A DNA stretch of 64,000 nt. Source: Streptomyces lunaelactis. GTDB lineage: Bacteria > Actinomycetota > Actinomycetes > Streptomycetales > Streptomycetaceae. The DNA is taken from NCBI RefSeq assembly GCF_003054555.1, contig NZ_CP026304.1:2852001-2916000 (forward strand), in the 5' to 3' direction. Below the pieces are notes generated by a model. It was not told where the DNA came from and ran no database searches. It was given only the letters and a program-made list of their open reading frames with translations. Position 1 is the first letter of the stretch. The number at the start of each line of letters is the position of its first letter. Of the stretch, positions 41,229 to 50,516 are shown one piece after another. A program made the position numbers and the translations under genes.

Positions 41229-41302
41229 GCCCGCAGAGTACTGCGCTTTGAGGGGGCTCCCTGCGGGCGTCCTCGCGTATCCCGAACTGCGAGACGGAAG
41301 CC

Positions 41303-41647
41303 TCAGAAGGGGTGTACGCCCGCCGGTGCGGCAGGCAGCGGGCCGTAGCCCTCCGCTCTGCGCTGGTGGTACGTCTGGCGGTCGATGACCTCCAGGCCCA
41401 CGATCTCCCACGGCGGCAGCTTGGCGCTCGAGCGGTGCTCGCCCCACAGCCGCAGCGCCACCGCCGCGGCGTCGTGCAGGTCCCGCGCCTCTTCCCAGTA
41501 GCGGATCTCCGCGTGGTCGTTGGCGTACCGGCTGGTGAGCAGGAAGGGATGGTCGTGCGCGAGCTGTTCCAGACCGCGCCGGACCTCTCTCAGCGGGGCT
41601 TCGGCGCCGGAGACGCTCAGGGTGATGTGCCACAGCTTGGACAGCAC
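41303..41647 (-). CDS. conserved small hypothetical protein between proB and proA
   Basis: Encodes 114 residues: [20 protein letters not shown], then [40 protein letters not shown] and [20 protein letters not shown]. The frame is open upstream to 41875, but only this part looks protein-like, so I chose GTG 41647. It appears conserved in Streptomyces between the proline genes; no function is known to me. Confidence 0.78.
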   Translation of the reverse strand: MLSKLWHITLSVSGAEAPLREVRRGLEQLAHDHPFLLTSRYANDHAEIRYWEEARDLHDAAAVALRLWGEHRSSAKLPPWEIVGLEVIDRQTYHQRRAEGYGPLPAAPAGVHPF

Positions 41648-41847
41648 ACGTTCTTCGGCGTGTGTGCCGCTCTCTCCGGTCTCCTGGCTCCCTTCGGCGT
41701 CGCCGAAGTCGGGGCCCGCCCCGACGCTGGTCAGGGCTCGTTCCTCGCCCAAGGCCCTACGGGCGTGGGCGATGCCCCCACTCCCTCGGGGCACATCCCC
41801 GGGGCGCGCTCGTCTCACCGGCGGCCTCCTGTTGCATGTGGTGGCTT

Positions 41848-41875
41848 TCTGTACCCCGCCATCCCCCCGCAACAA
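41848..41875 (-). promoter_or_regulatory. candidate promoter in the proB-41.6 kb gap
   Basis: On the minus strand TTGTTG (41875-41870) and TACAGA (41853-41848) are 16 nt apart, in the 303-nt gap (41648-41950) after proB. It could drive the small gene and proA. Apart from short GC hairpins I see nothing else in this gap. Confidence 0.4.
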
Positions 41876-41950
41876 AGTTGACCAGTCCCGGACGGAACGT
41901 GGGGCGGTTTTGCCGAAGCTCTCTGCCCGAAGACTGGACTTTCAGCCGTT

Positions 41951-43078
41951 TCAGGAGCGCAGGACCACCAGATCGTCTCTGTGTACGACTTCCCGCTCGT
42001 ACGCCGGGCCGAGCTCCCGGGCCAGGTCACGGGTGGAACGGCCGAGCAGCTGCGGGATCTCCTTGGCGTCGAAGTTGACCAGGCCGCGGGCCACGGCCCG
42101 GCCCTCGGTGTCCCGCAGTTCGACCGGATCGCCCGCGCTGAACTCGCCCTCGACCGCGGCGATCCCGGCCGCCAGGAGCGACTTCTTGCCGTGCACCACG
42201 GCCCGTACCGCACCGTCGTCCAGGGTCAGCGCGCCCTGCGGCGTCGAGGCATGGGCGAGCCAGAGCAGCCGGTCGGCGGAGCGGCGGCCGGTGCTGTGGA
42301 AGTACGTGCCGGTGGCGCGGCCCGCGAGGGCGTCGGCGGCGCGGACGGCGGAGGTGAGGACGACGGGGACGCCCGCGGCCGCCGCGATCCTGGCGGCCTC
42401 GACCTTGGTGACCATCCCGCCGGTGCCGACGCCGGCCTTGCCGGCGCTGCCGATCTGGACGTGTGCGATGTCGGCCGGGCCGTGTACCTCCTCGATCCGT
42501 GAGGTGCCGGGCTTGGCCGGGTCCCCGTCGTAGAGCCCGTCGACGTCCGAGAGGAGGACCAGCAGATCGGCCCGTACGAGATGGGCGACGAGGGCGGCGA
42601 GACGGTCGTTGTCGCCGAAGCGGATCTCGTCCGTCGCCACGGTGTCGTTCTCGTTGACGACCGGGACGGCACCCATGTCGAGCAGCTGGTCCAGGGTCCG
42701 GTAGGCGTTGCGGTAGTGGGCGCGGCGGCTGGTGTCGTCGGTGGTGAGGAGGACCTGGCCGACGCGTACGCCGTAGCGCGCGAACGACGCGGTGTAGCGG
42801 GCGACGAGCAGCCCCTGGCCGACGCTGGCGGCGGCCTGCTGGCGGGCCAGGTCCTTGGGGCGGCGGGCCAGGCCCAGTGGTGCGAGGCCGGCTGCGATGG
42901 CGCCGGAGGAGACCAGCACTATCTCCTTCTCGCCGCCGCTGCGGACCTTGGCGAGCACATCGACGAGTGCGTCGACGCGGTCGGCGTCGAGTCCGCCGGC
43001 GGCCGTGGTCAGGGAGGACGAGCCGACCTTGACGACGATCCTGCGGGCCTGGGTTACCTGCTGTCTTGCCTCTGTCAC
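41951..43078 (-). CDS. proB: glutamate 5-kinase
   Basis: Encodes 375 residues. First step of proline synthesis. Amino-acid-kinase domain: RRIVVKVGSSSLTTAAGGLD at the start, SSGAIAAG near 58, NENDTVATDEIRFGDND near 145-160 and GTGGMVTKVEAARIA near 215. The C-terminal 80 residues are a PUA domain (SAGDPVELRDTEGRAVARGL). GTG start. In many actinobacteria proB follows obg directly; here a 7-kb glycopolymer block lies between. Confidence 0.96.
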   Translation of the reverse strand: MTEARQQVTQARRIVVKVGSSSLTTAAGGLDADRVDALVDVLAKVRSGGEKEIVLVSSGAIAAGLAPLGLARRPKDLARQQAAASVGQGLLVARYTASFARYGVRVGQVLLTTDDTSRRAHYRNAYRTLDQLLDMGAVPVVNENDTVATDEIRFGDNDRLAALVAHLVRADLLVLLSDVDGLYDGDPAKPGTSRIEEVHGPADIAHVQIGSAGKAGVGTGGMVTKVEAARIAAAAGVPVVLTSAVRAADALAGRATGTYFHSTGRRSADRLLWLAHASTPQGALTLDDGAVRAVVHGKKSLLAAGIAAVEGEFSAGDPVELRDTEGRAVARGLVNFDAKEIPQLLGRSTRDLARELGPAYEREVVHRDDLVVLRS

Positions 43079-43117
43079 ACAGTCGAATCTATGTCAGTGC
43101 GTGCAGTGCGTGCTCGG

Positions 43118-44179
43118 TCATTTCACGCGCTGGACAGCCTGCCACGGCTCTCTCTTCCTCATCTCCCTGCGCAGCCGCCGCGCCACTCGCCGGGCGAAGG
43201 ACACCTTCCGCGGCGTCTCGGGCGCGAGGAGCGCCTCCTTCAGCAGATCCGGCCGCGCCGAGGCGACGCACGTGAGCCGCCGCCGGTCCCTCTCGCCCAG
43301 CCGCCGCGCCACTCCCGGTGTCCAGTACGCCTCCATCAACGGGGCGGCCAGCTCCATCTTGTGGAGCAGGATCTGCTCGTTCTGCCGCAGCACGACGGGG
43401 CCGAACTGCGGCAGCAGCGTCACCACGAACGGCCTGACCATCAGCTGGTCCCGCCGCGCCCCCGGCGGTTCGTACGTGGCGATCAGCTCCATCAGCACCC
43501 GCGCGGAGTGGAAGCGCAGCGTGTAACTCCCGCTCTTGGTCACGTGTTTGCCGTCGTCCCGGCCGACCAGGTAGTAGCAGGTGTAGTCGGCGACCACGGA
43601 GACGCCGTTGCCCCGCAGATACGCCTCCATGGTGAACAGAGCGTCCTCGCCGGTGCGCATGGTCTCGTCGAAGCGCATGCCCAGCCGTACGAGCAGCTCG
43701 CGGCGGAAGAGCTTCTGCGCGCTCAGCGTGAACTTGACGTTGGACGCGTAGATGTCGGCGCGCTCGGCACTGCGCTCCCACATCGACTTGGCGGCGTTGC
43801 GGTTGACGCCTTCGATCCTGCCGAGCACCACATCCGTGCCGGCTCGGTCGGCCATCGAGACCAGCCGCTCCAGCGCCTCCTCACCGAGGTAGTCGTCCGC
43901 GTCGAGGAAGAACACATAGCGCCCGCGGGCCAGCGAGAGACCCACGTTGCGCGGGCCGCCGGGACCACCGGAGTTCGTCTGCCGCACCACGCGCGTCGGG
44001 ACCTTGCTGCGGACCGCGAACTCCTCCAGGTACTCGCCGGTGCCGTCGGAGGAACCGTCGTCAACGGCGATCAGCTCGATCCGGTCCGCACCGATCGTCT
44101 GGGCCTCGACCGACTCCAGACAGCGCACCAGATAGGGCAGGGCCTCATAGGCCCCGATGATCACGCTGACATCGCACAT
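43118..44179 (-). CDS. GT2-family glycosyltransferase
   Basis: Encodes 353 residues: CDVSVIIGAYEALPYLVRCL, VDDGSSDGTGEYLEEFA, and the DxD motif FFLDADDYLGEEALERL near 95. The GT-A fold covers about 1-230 and the rest is helical and basic (KVSFARRVARRLRREMRKRE), suggesting contact with the membrane. The family adds sugars to lipid-linked or polymer acceptors. It is closely related in pattern to the larger GT2 protein at 61653. The ATG at 44179 follows a GGTGTC leader. Confidence 0.88.
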   Translation of the reverse strand: MCDVSVIIGAYEALPYLVRCLESVEAQTIGADRIELIAVDDGSSDGTGEYLEEFAVRSKVPTRVVRQTNSGGPGGPRNVGLSLARGRYVFFLDADDYLGEEALERLVSMADRAGTDVVLGRIEGVNRNAAKSMWERSAERADIYASNVKFTLSAQKLFRRELLVRLGMRFDETMRTGEDALFTMEAYLRGNGVSVVADYTCYYLVGRDDGKHVTKSGSYTLRFHSARVLMELIATYEPPGARRDQLMVRPFVVTLLPQFGPVVLRQNEQILLHKMELAAPLMEAYWTPGVARRLGERDRRRLTCVASARPDLLKEALLAPETPRKVSFARRVARRLRREMRKREPWQAVQRVK

Positions 44180-44233
44180 GGACACCTCGGTAGTCGTACA
44201 CGGCGGAAGGTCGGGCCATGATGCCCGGCGCGT

Positions 44234-44300
44234 GTGTCGCCCACGTGTCGGATGCGACACGGCGGCGCGTGTCGCCCGCATGTCGGATGCGACACGGCCC
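44234..44300. repeat. two 35-bp direct repeats with hairpins
   Basis: GTGTCGCCC(A/G)C(G/A)TGTCGG, then ATGCGACACGGC, occurs at 44234 and 44269. Each copy contains TGTCG-gatg-CGACA, and the outer GTGTCG also pairs with CGACAC. They lie between the polymerase-like gene and the GT2 gene, ahead of its start. Confidence 0.7.
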
Positions 44301-44334
44301 GGACACCCGCCCGCGAGGGGCGGCGGTCCGGGCC
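44296..44334 (-). terminator. terminator after the polymerase-like gene
   Basis: GGCCCGGAC (44296-44304) pairs perfectly with GTCCGGGCC (44326-44334), just past the stop of the gene at 44357 on the minus strand. Confidence 0.8.
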
Positions 44335-44356
44335 GTGGGAGGTTTGCTCGAGCGCG

Positions 44357-46465
44357 TCAGCGAGCCACCGGCGCCTCTGCGCCATTGGACTCGGCACCGG
44401 AGTCGGACTCACGGTCGAGCTCGCCCACGAACTGCCCACCGATGCGCTGCTCCACACCGGCGTTGCGGGCCTCGGACTTGGCCGTGAGCGCTCGTACCGC
44501 CGAGTTGAACCGATCTATCGAGGTGGGCTTGTCGGGGCCGAGCAGATACGTCTTCAGCTCGCGCCGGGCATCCGCCAGCCGGTCGGCGGCCGGATCGGCC
44601 ACCGCGTCCAGCAGCTCGCCGAGCTCCTCCGCACTGTTGGAGAGGATGACCGCGGCCCGTACGGCGGTGTTCTGCCGGTTGAACTCCTCGACGCCCAGCT
44701 CGGCGGAGTCGGTGACGGCATACGGCTTGCCGCTCGCGATGAAGTCCGAGACCACGCTGGAGATGTCGGAGACCATGCCGTCGGCCTCGTTGAAGCAGTC
44801 GTACAGCTTCGGCTCGGCCCCCGTCACGACCTTGTGCTCCCACCAGCCGAAGGAACGCCAGTACGCGTCGTTCCACTCGGCCCGCAGCTTCTTCATCTCG
44901 GCAAGGCGCTCCGGATCCGCGAGCGAGATCCGTGACTCCTCCGACTCGTCCCCGCCCGCGCGGCCCGGCGCGGTCAGCACGTTCAGCCTGGCCTCGATAC
45001 GGGTCAGCTCGGCCTGCGCGGCGGCCTGTCCGGACTGCTCGGCGGCGGCTTCCTTCGCCCAGCGCTGGTCGAGGGCACGCTCGGCGGCCGCGGCGCGCAC
45101 CATCGCGGTGATCCGCTCGTGGACGGCCTTGGCCTTTTTGTTGCGGATGCCGGTGAAGGGGTGCGGCTTGTAGATGACGCGGACCGGCTTCTCGGCCTCC
45201 AGCAGCCGCCGGACGATGTTCTCGCCGGCCAGCAGCAGGGAGGTGTTGCCGGGACTGTCGTCCCAGCCCTCCCAGGTGGGGGCGTACAGGATGGTCGGGA
45301 TGGGATTCTTCGGAGCGCCGGTCCAGCTCTTGATCGGGGCCAGCTGGGGGCGGCCGACCTCGACGATGTCGTCGTCGCGTACGCCGACGTCGGCGAGCGC
45401 GTAGCGGTCCCGGCCGGCCCGGCCCGCGGTCCATACCTCGTCGTACACCTTGGAGAAGGGGTTGACGCTGGCGAGCTTGTCGCTGTCGCCGTGGCCGATG
45501 AAGACGTGCTTCATGGTCGGGACGCGCAGCATGTGGACGTTCTTGCCGACGTTGGCCGCGTACAGCGTGACCCGGACCATGGACAGGTCGAGGTTTATCA
45601 GATGCGTGCCGCCGGGCACACAGATCACCGGCACGTCGGTCACGGCGAGCTTCGGAACCAGGCTGCGCTCACGCATGATGATCAGCGGCCGGCCTTCGGC
45701 CTGCTCCATCGTCTCGAGCCACATGTTGACCTGGTACGCCGACTCGTCGGAGCCGGAGAAGTACAGGACGACGGTCGGCCGGTACTCACGCAGCCAGGTG
45801 CTCACGGCCTTGAGCACGGTGGGCGCACCCGGCACCCGGCGCTTGCGGCGCAGATACGGCACGAGGACGGCCGTGTAGATCAGCCCGAGGGCGAGGGTGG
45901 CGGCGACGCCCGCGTATCCGATGACGTCCTTGCCGCTCCCGGCGGCGATCACCACACCGGCCATCGCCGGGATGTCGAGGTGGAGCATCTTCTCGCCGGA
46001 GCGGCGCAGCAGCACGTTCGGCGGGGCGTCCGGGATGCGTACGGCGTGGAGGTCGACGTTGCGTGTGACGACCGGCATGGTGCGGCGCAGCCGGATCAGG
46101 GTCGCCAGGGCTCCCTGCGGCGCCTGGAGACCGTAGAAGACCAGGAATCCGGCGACCGCGGCGTAGAACAGCGGGGTCTCCGCCAGGTTCTCGCGGGCGA
46201 GCAGCAGGACCAGCAGCAGCTGCCGCAGCAGGAAGCGGATCGGCAGGCCGACCCGGACCTTGTTGAGGCGGTTGATCAGGTAGCTGCCCTTCTGGTGCAG
46301 ATACCAGTCCGCCACGTAGGTCACGGCACCGGCAGCCGCGAAGAACCAGATGTTCGGGATCAGCGCGGCGAGCATGACGCACGGATAGCCGAGTCCCATC
46401 AGGGCTGCCGCGGTCAGCTCTGAGGGGCTGCCGACGCGTGCCAGACGAATGGCGGTCGAAATCAC
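44357..46465 (-). CDS. CDP-glycerol glycerophosphotransferase-like polymerase (TagF/TarL family)
   Basis: Encodes 702 residues. The N-terminal 230 form several membrane helices (VMLAALIPNIWFFAAAGAVT, FLLRQLLLVLLLAREN), unusual for TagF itself. The GT-B catalytic part has FIGHGDSDKLASVNPFSKVY, PTILYAPTWEGWDDSPG near 385, RVIYKPHPFTG and the family-typical GMVSDISSVVSDFIASGKPY near 590. Such enzymes polymerise glycerol- or ribitol-phosphate from CDP precursors into teichoic acid. With the fused CDP-ribitol synthase next door, ribitol phosphate is the likely substrate. GTG 46465 follows GGAGCAGG. Confidence 0.87.
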   Translation of the reverse strand: MISTAIRLARVGSPSELTAAALMGLGYPCVMLAALIPNIWFFAAAGAVTYVADWYLHQKGSYLINRLNKVRVGLPIRFLLRQLLLVLLLARENLAETPLFYAAVAGFLVFYGLQAPQGALATLIRLRRTMPVVTRNVDLHAVRIPDAPPNVLLRRSGEKMLHLDIPAMAGVVIAAGSGKDVIGYAGVAATLALGLIYTAVLVPYLRRKRRVPGAPTVLKAVSTWLREYRPTVVLYFSGSDESAYQVNMWLETMEQAEGRPLIIMRERSLVPKLAVTDVPVICVPGGTHLINLDLSMVRVTLYAANVGKNVHMLRVPTMKHVFIGHGDSDKLASVNPFSKVYDEVWTAGRAGRDRYALADVGVRDDDIVEVGRPQLAPIKSWTGAPKNPIPTILYAPTWEGWDDSPGNTSLLLAGENIVRRLLEAEKPVRVIYKPHPFTGIRNKKAKAVHERITAMVRAAAAERALDQRWAKEAAAEQSGQAAAQAELTRIEARLNVLTAPGRAGGDESEESRISLADPERLAEMKKLRAEWNDAYWRSFGWWEHKVVTGAEPKLYDCFNEADGMVSDISSVVSDFIASGKPYAVTDSAELGVEEFNRQNTAVRAAVILSNSAEELGELLDAVADPAADRLADARRELKTYLLGPDKPTSIDRFNSAVRALTAKSEARNAGVEQRIGGQFVGELDRESDSGAESNGAEAPVAR

Positions 46466-46569
46466 GAAGAACCTGCTCCAAGGGGTGCCGGTTGATTCAC
46501 GTTTTGGCGGGAATTGTGAAGGTGGGGCTTCACGAATTCGGGCCCGAAAAATACTTTAACGGTGGATTA

Positions 46570-48069
46570 TTACACATCTTCCTGGACGTCAAGAACCGAG
46601 GCGAGCGCCTGCTCGAAGCCTGATGCCTCGCTCGCCTCGCGAGTCGGATCCTGCTGTCGCACATCAATGACATGACCGGTCAGATCGGACAGCAGCACAT
46701 CCAGAGAGGTCCTGGCCACGGCCTCGGAGGAGAGCAGCGAACCCTCCGGCTCCGCACCGAACGCCTTCGTCCGCATCGGGGTGGCCGTGCGCTCCGGATT
46801 GACGCAATTCACTCGAATTCCCTCGCCCGCCCATTCGTCCGAGAGGGCCTGGGTGAGATTCACCATGGCCGCCTTGGTGGACGAGTAAAGGCTGTATTCG
46901 GCGCGGCCACGGGTGTAACTGGAGGACGTGTAGAGGAGCAGCTGCCCCTTGGTCTCCGCCAGATACTTGTACGACGCACGGGCAATCTGTACAGGCGCCA
47001 GGTAATTGACGTTCAACGCCTCCTGGATGGTGGTGTTGTCGGTCTCGGCCAGCTTGCCGATGCGCAGCACGCCCGCCGTGTTGATGACGTAGTCGATGCG
47101 GCCGGTCGCGGAGTACGCCGCGGAGAGCGCGTCGTCCACATGCTCCGGATTCTCGACGTGGGTGCCGGTGGTGGAGCGGCCCAGCGCGTACACATGGGCG
47201 CCGTACTGCTCGGCCAGCGCGGCGATGTCCGCGCCGATGCCGTACGAACCACCGAAGACGACCAGCGTCCTGCCGGCCAGCAGCTCGCGGTAGGCGGCCT
47301 CGTCGGCCTGCTGCGGCGAAGCGCTGGAGGCCAGCTGGAAGAGCTTGTCGGCGATGAAGACGTCGACGGGCTGGGTCACCTTCATGTTGTACTCGTCGCC
47401 CGCGACGACATAGATCGGCACGTCGGGCAGGTACTTCAGGACGACCGAACAGTCGTCGGTGGCCTGGAAGTTCGGGTCGCCGGCCGCGATCTCGTACGCC
47501 CTGCGGATCGTGGAGAGCTTGAAGGCCTGCGGGGTCTGGCCGCGGCGCAGCCGGGAGCGGTCCGGGACGTCGGTGATGAACTCGCCGTCATCGCCGTGGG
47601 TGCGGGTCACGATGATCGTGTCGGCGGAGGGGATGGCGACATCGACGGCCTGGTAGCGGTCGAGGGCGTCGACACAGTCCTTGATCACACGCTGCGACAG
47701 AAGCGGACGGACCGCGTCATGGAAGAGGACATTGCGGTCCTCGCCCTCCGCGAGCCCCTCACCGAGGGCCTCGATGGCGCGCTCGGTGGTCTCGTTGCGG
47801 GTTGCGCCGCCCTCGATCACCTTGCTGACCTTGGTCAGCCCGGCCTTGGCGATAATCTTCTCCACGTCGGGCACAAACCCCGGCGCCATCAGCACTATGA
47901 CGTCGTCGACCGACTCGGCCTGCTCGAAAATCGACAGCGTGTGCTCGATGACGGCCTTGCCGGCGATCTTCAGCAGCTGCTTCGGGATCGCCAGGCCCAC
48001 TCTCTGACCGGTACCACCGGCGAGCACGACTGCTGTGGTGCGGGGCTTGGCTTCGTGCGGCACAGACAC
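46570..48069 (-). CDS. bifunctional cytidylyltransferase / SDR reductase (CDP-ribitol synthesis)
   Basis: Encodes 499 residues. The N-terminal half is an IspD/TarI-type cytidylyltransferase (VLAGGTGQRVGLAIPKQLLK, HDAVRPLLSQRVI). The C-terminal half is a short-chain reductase with GGSYGIGADIAALAEQYG and the catalytic pair in YSLYSSTKAAM. This matches the fused Acs1/Bcs1 type that reduces ribulose-5-phosphate and makes CDP-ribitol. I chose GTG 48069 (VSVPHEAKPRTTAVV) because AGGTAGG lies 6 nt upstream; a TTG at 48090 is open too. The 46466-46569 gap upstream of the next gene is AT-richer than its surroundings. Confidence 0.9.
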   Translation of the reverse strand: MSVPHEAKPRTTAVVLAGGTGQRVGLAIPKQLLKIAGKAVIEHTLSIFEQAESVDDVIVLMAPGFVPDVEKIIAKAGLTKVSKVIEGGATRNETTERAIEALGEGLAEGEDRNVLFHDAVRPLLSQRVIKDCVDALDRYQAVDVAIPSADTIIVTRTHGDDGEFITDVPDRSRLRRGQTPQAFKLSTIRRAYEIAAGDPNFQATDDCSVVLKYLPDVPIYVVAGDEYNMKVTQPVDVFIADKLFQLASSASPQQADEAAYRELLAGRTLVVFGGSYGIGADIAALAEQYGAHVYALGRSTTGTHVENPEHVDDALSAAYSATGRIDYVINTAGVLRIGKLAETDNTTIQEALNVNYLAPVQIARASYKYLAETKGQLLLYTSSSYTRGRAEYSLYSSTKAAMVNLTQALSDEWAGEGIRVNCVNPERTATPMRTKAFGAEPEGSLLSSEAVARTSLDVLLSDLTGHVIDVRQQDPTREASEASGFEQALASVLDVQEDV

Positions 48070-48259
48070 AGGCGACCTACCTTGCGACAAGTGGGGGACG
48101 GGGCTGATGGTCGCACTCTCCGTGACCGTCTCGCAAGGCGGACTTCAACCACCCCACACCTCCGCGAAGCCGGGCGTTCACCCCGTAGGCATGGGATACA
48201 TCGGTGTCCCAGCCCCTCCGCCGAGTGACTGAAACCACAGTTGTCAAGGGCGCGTACAG

Positions 48260-50320
48260 TTACTTGATCGGCTTGTCGACAACGTTCAGTACGAGTTCGT
48301 TGGCGGCGCTGTAGAAGACCTTGACCGTGACCCGTTCCTGCGGCTTCCCGCCGAGTCTGCGGGCCACCGCGCGCAGCCTCGCCAAGGGTCGCTTCTTGCG
48401 CAGGTCAGTGCCGGGATAGGGGAAGAGGGAGCCCTTCTCCCAGACGTCGTCGAGCACCCGGGCGAGCCTGACCGGCTCGGCGTCGGGCGCGTACCGCAGC
48501 CACAGGTCCCAGACGTCGTGCGGCTCGGCCTGACGGTTCGCGGGAGCCGCGCACGGGACGGTGACCCGGAAGCCGTCGCTTCCCTCGCGGTCGCCCGGGA
48601 ACGTCAGTTCTGCGGGGGCACTGCCGCGGCGGCGCAGCAGCAGGACCGGGTCGCCGGCCGGGGTGCCCGGGGCGGACAGCCGCCCCGAGACCGTGATCCT
48701 CTGCCGGGCGAGACGGATCTCACCGACCTCGGCGTGGACCGGCCTGGCCCAGGACCGCAGAGCCAGCACTCCCTGCTTCGTATACGGGACGAGGTTGCGG
48801 ACCGGCCCGTCCGCGGGCGTACGCGACGCGACGTGCATCGATCCGCGCTGGTCGACGGCGCGGGTCGCCAGCGCGACCCGCTCGCCGTCCGGCAGCTCGG
48901 CCTGGCAGGTCCAGGCACCTTCGGGGAGGTCCGCGCCGACGGGCACGGTCGCCCGCCCCTCCGCGTCGAACGCGAATCGTCGCGCCTCGACGGCGGCATC
49001 GGGGTGGTTGCACACGAGTTGCAGTTCGACACCCTTGCCGAGACGCCGGCCGCCCCGGGGGATCAGGGTGACGGTCAGCCCGCCGTCCTCGGCGACCGCG
49101 CAGTCCGCCACGGGCGTGAACTCCTCGCCCTCCCCCGCCGCCGGGGCGAGGTGCTCGCCGCTCCCGCTCGACGCCGTGGCCGCACCGAGCTCCGCGAAGA
49201 GCTCCTCGTACAGCTTGGCGACCGGACCCGGGGCGAACCGACGGGCGTTGCGCTGCGCGGCCGCACCCATCCGCCGGCGCAGTTCCTCGTCGTCGATGAG
49301 CTTCAGCAGGGCGTCGGCCACGGCATCGGCATCGCCGACGGGGACCAGCAGTCCGTCCACGCCGTCCTCGATGATCTCCCGGGGCCCGTAGTCGCAGTCG
49401 GTGCTGACCACCGGCAGACCGCAGCGCATGGCCTCGACGAGCGTCATGCCGAACGACTCGTGCCGGGAGGTAGAGACGGCGATCGCGCCCTTGACCCACT
49501 CCGGTTCGATGGGCGAGCGGGGGCCCATGAGATGGACGCTGTTGTACAGGCCCAGCTCGTCGATGCGTCTGCGGAGCCGGTCCTTCTGATTGCCCCAGCC
49601 GCAGATCCGCAGTGTCCATTCCGGCCGGACGGCAACCACCTTGCCGAACGCCTCGATGAGCACCTGGTACTGCTTCTCCGAAGCCAGCCGCCCCGCGGCC
49701 ACCACGGTCGTGCCCGAGGTGTCGGAAGGCGCGACCATCGGCTCGGGCACGCTGTTGGGAATGGCGAGCACCCGGGTGCCGGGCAGCGGCATCTGCTCGC
49801 GGTAGGAGGCGGCGTCCCCCTCGGACACCGTCACAAAGGCGTCGAGCCTGGTGAGGTGGCCGTACATCTCGGCGCGCAGCTCGGGCTTGTGGTGGTTGTG
49901 CGTCATGTGCTCCTGCCCGATGAGCACCGCGCCTTCCGGGCCGAACTGCGCGGCGTACGCGACCAGTCCCGGCCGGGTCCCGATGACCACATCCGCGTCC
50001 GAGCGGGAGTAGTGGGCCCGCACCCGCTCGTCGGTGAGCCTGCTGTACTCCTTGTAGCGGGCCTCGGACCGGGGGAAGAGCCCGGCGGGCTCCAGGTGGA
50101 GCGGATGCTTCTTCTCGTTGCCCGGGGAGGCCGGCCGGGTGTCCACGAGAGGTACGACGTTGATGCGCGAGTCGATGGCGAAGATCGGGATGTCCCGGTG
50201 CCGGAAGACGGAGACGATTTCCACCTCATGCCGGTCGGCGAGCTCTTCCGCAAGGTTCAGCGTGGTGCGGATGGTCCCGCCGATGCCGTAAATCGTGTGG
50301 ATGAGGAAGGAAATCTTCAT
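48260..50320 (-). CDS. GT4-family glycosyltransferase with C-terminal extension
   Basis: Encodes 686 residues. Residues 1-370 are a GT-B enzyme: MKISFLIHTIYGIGGTIRTT, VVAAGRLASEKQYQVLIEAF, and the EX7E-like HESFGMTLVEAMRCGLPVVS. Residues about 400-686 are a beta-rich region (ELQLVCNHPDAAVEA, RITVSGRLSAPGTPAGDP) of TagE/poly-glycerol-phosphate glucosyltransferase accessory type. A related domain closes the GT2 protein at 61653. Likely decorates the teichoic-acid backbone or its linkage unit. ATG start with GAAGGAAA upstream. Confidence 0.88.
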   Translation of the reverse strand: MKISFLIHTIYGIGGTIRTTLNLAEELADRHEVEIVSVFRHRDIPIFAIDSRINVVPLVDTRPASPGNEKKHPLHLEPAGLFPRSEARYKEYSRLTDERVRAHYSRSDADVVIGTRPGLVAYAAQFGPEGAVLIGQEHMTHNHHKPELRAEMYGHLTRLDAFVTVSEGDAASYREQMPLPGTRVLAIPNSVPEPMVAPSDTSGTTVVAAGRLASEKQYQVLIEAFGKVVAVRPEWTLRICGWGNQKDRLRRRIDELGLYNSVHLMGPRSPIEPEWVKGAIAVSTSRHESFGMTLVEAMRCGLPVVSTDCDYGPREIIEDGVDGLLVPVGDADAVADALLKLIDDEELRRRMGAAAQRNARRFAPGPVAKLYEELFAELGAATASSGSGEHLAPAAGEGEEFTPVADCAVAEDGGLTVTLIPRGGRRLGKGVELQLVCNHPDAAVEARRFAFDAEGRATVPVGADLPEGAWTCQAELPDGERVALATRAVDQRGSMHVASRTPADGPVRNLVPYTKQGVLALRSWARPVHAEVGEIRLARQRITVSGRLSAPGTPAGDPVLLLRRRGSAPAELTFPGDREGSDGFRVTVPCAAPANRQAEPHDVWDLWLRYAPDAEPVRLARVLDDVWEKGSLFPYPGTDLRKKRPLARLRAVARRLGGKPQERVTVKVFYSAANELVLNVVDKPIK

Positions 50321-50516
50321 CGACGCTCCGTTCAGTGTGCCGGGGCGACAGCCCCACCCCCGCGTACAAGACGGTCATTGCGGGTATGGGGTTGTGTCGC
50401 CTCAGGTACAAGAACGAATCGGACGCCTCAGGGTGTCGTCAGCCGCCGGACGAGCTTGTTTTTCACGCCCGTCCGGCGGTTGAGGACGACCCCGCGCGGA
50501 CAGGGTCGGACACGGC

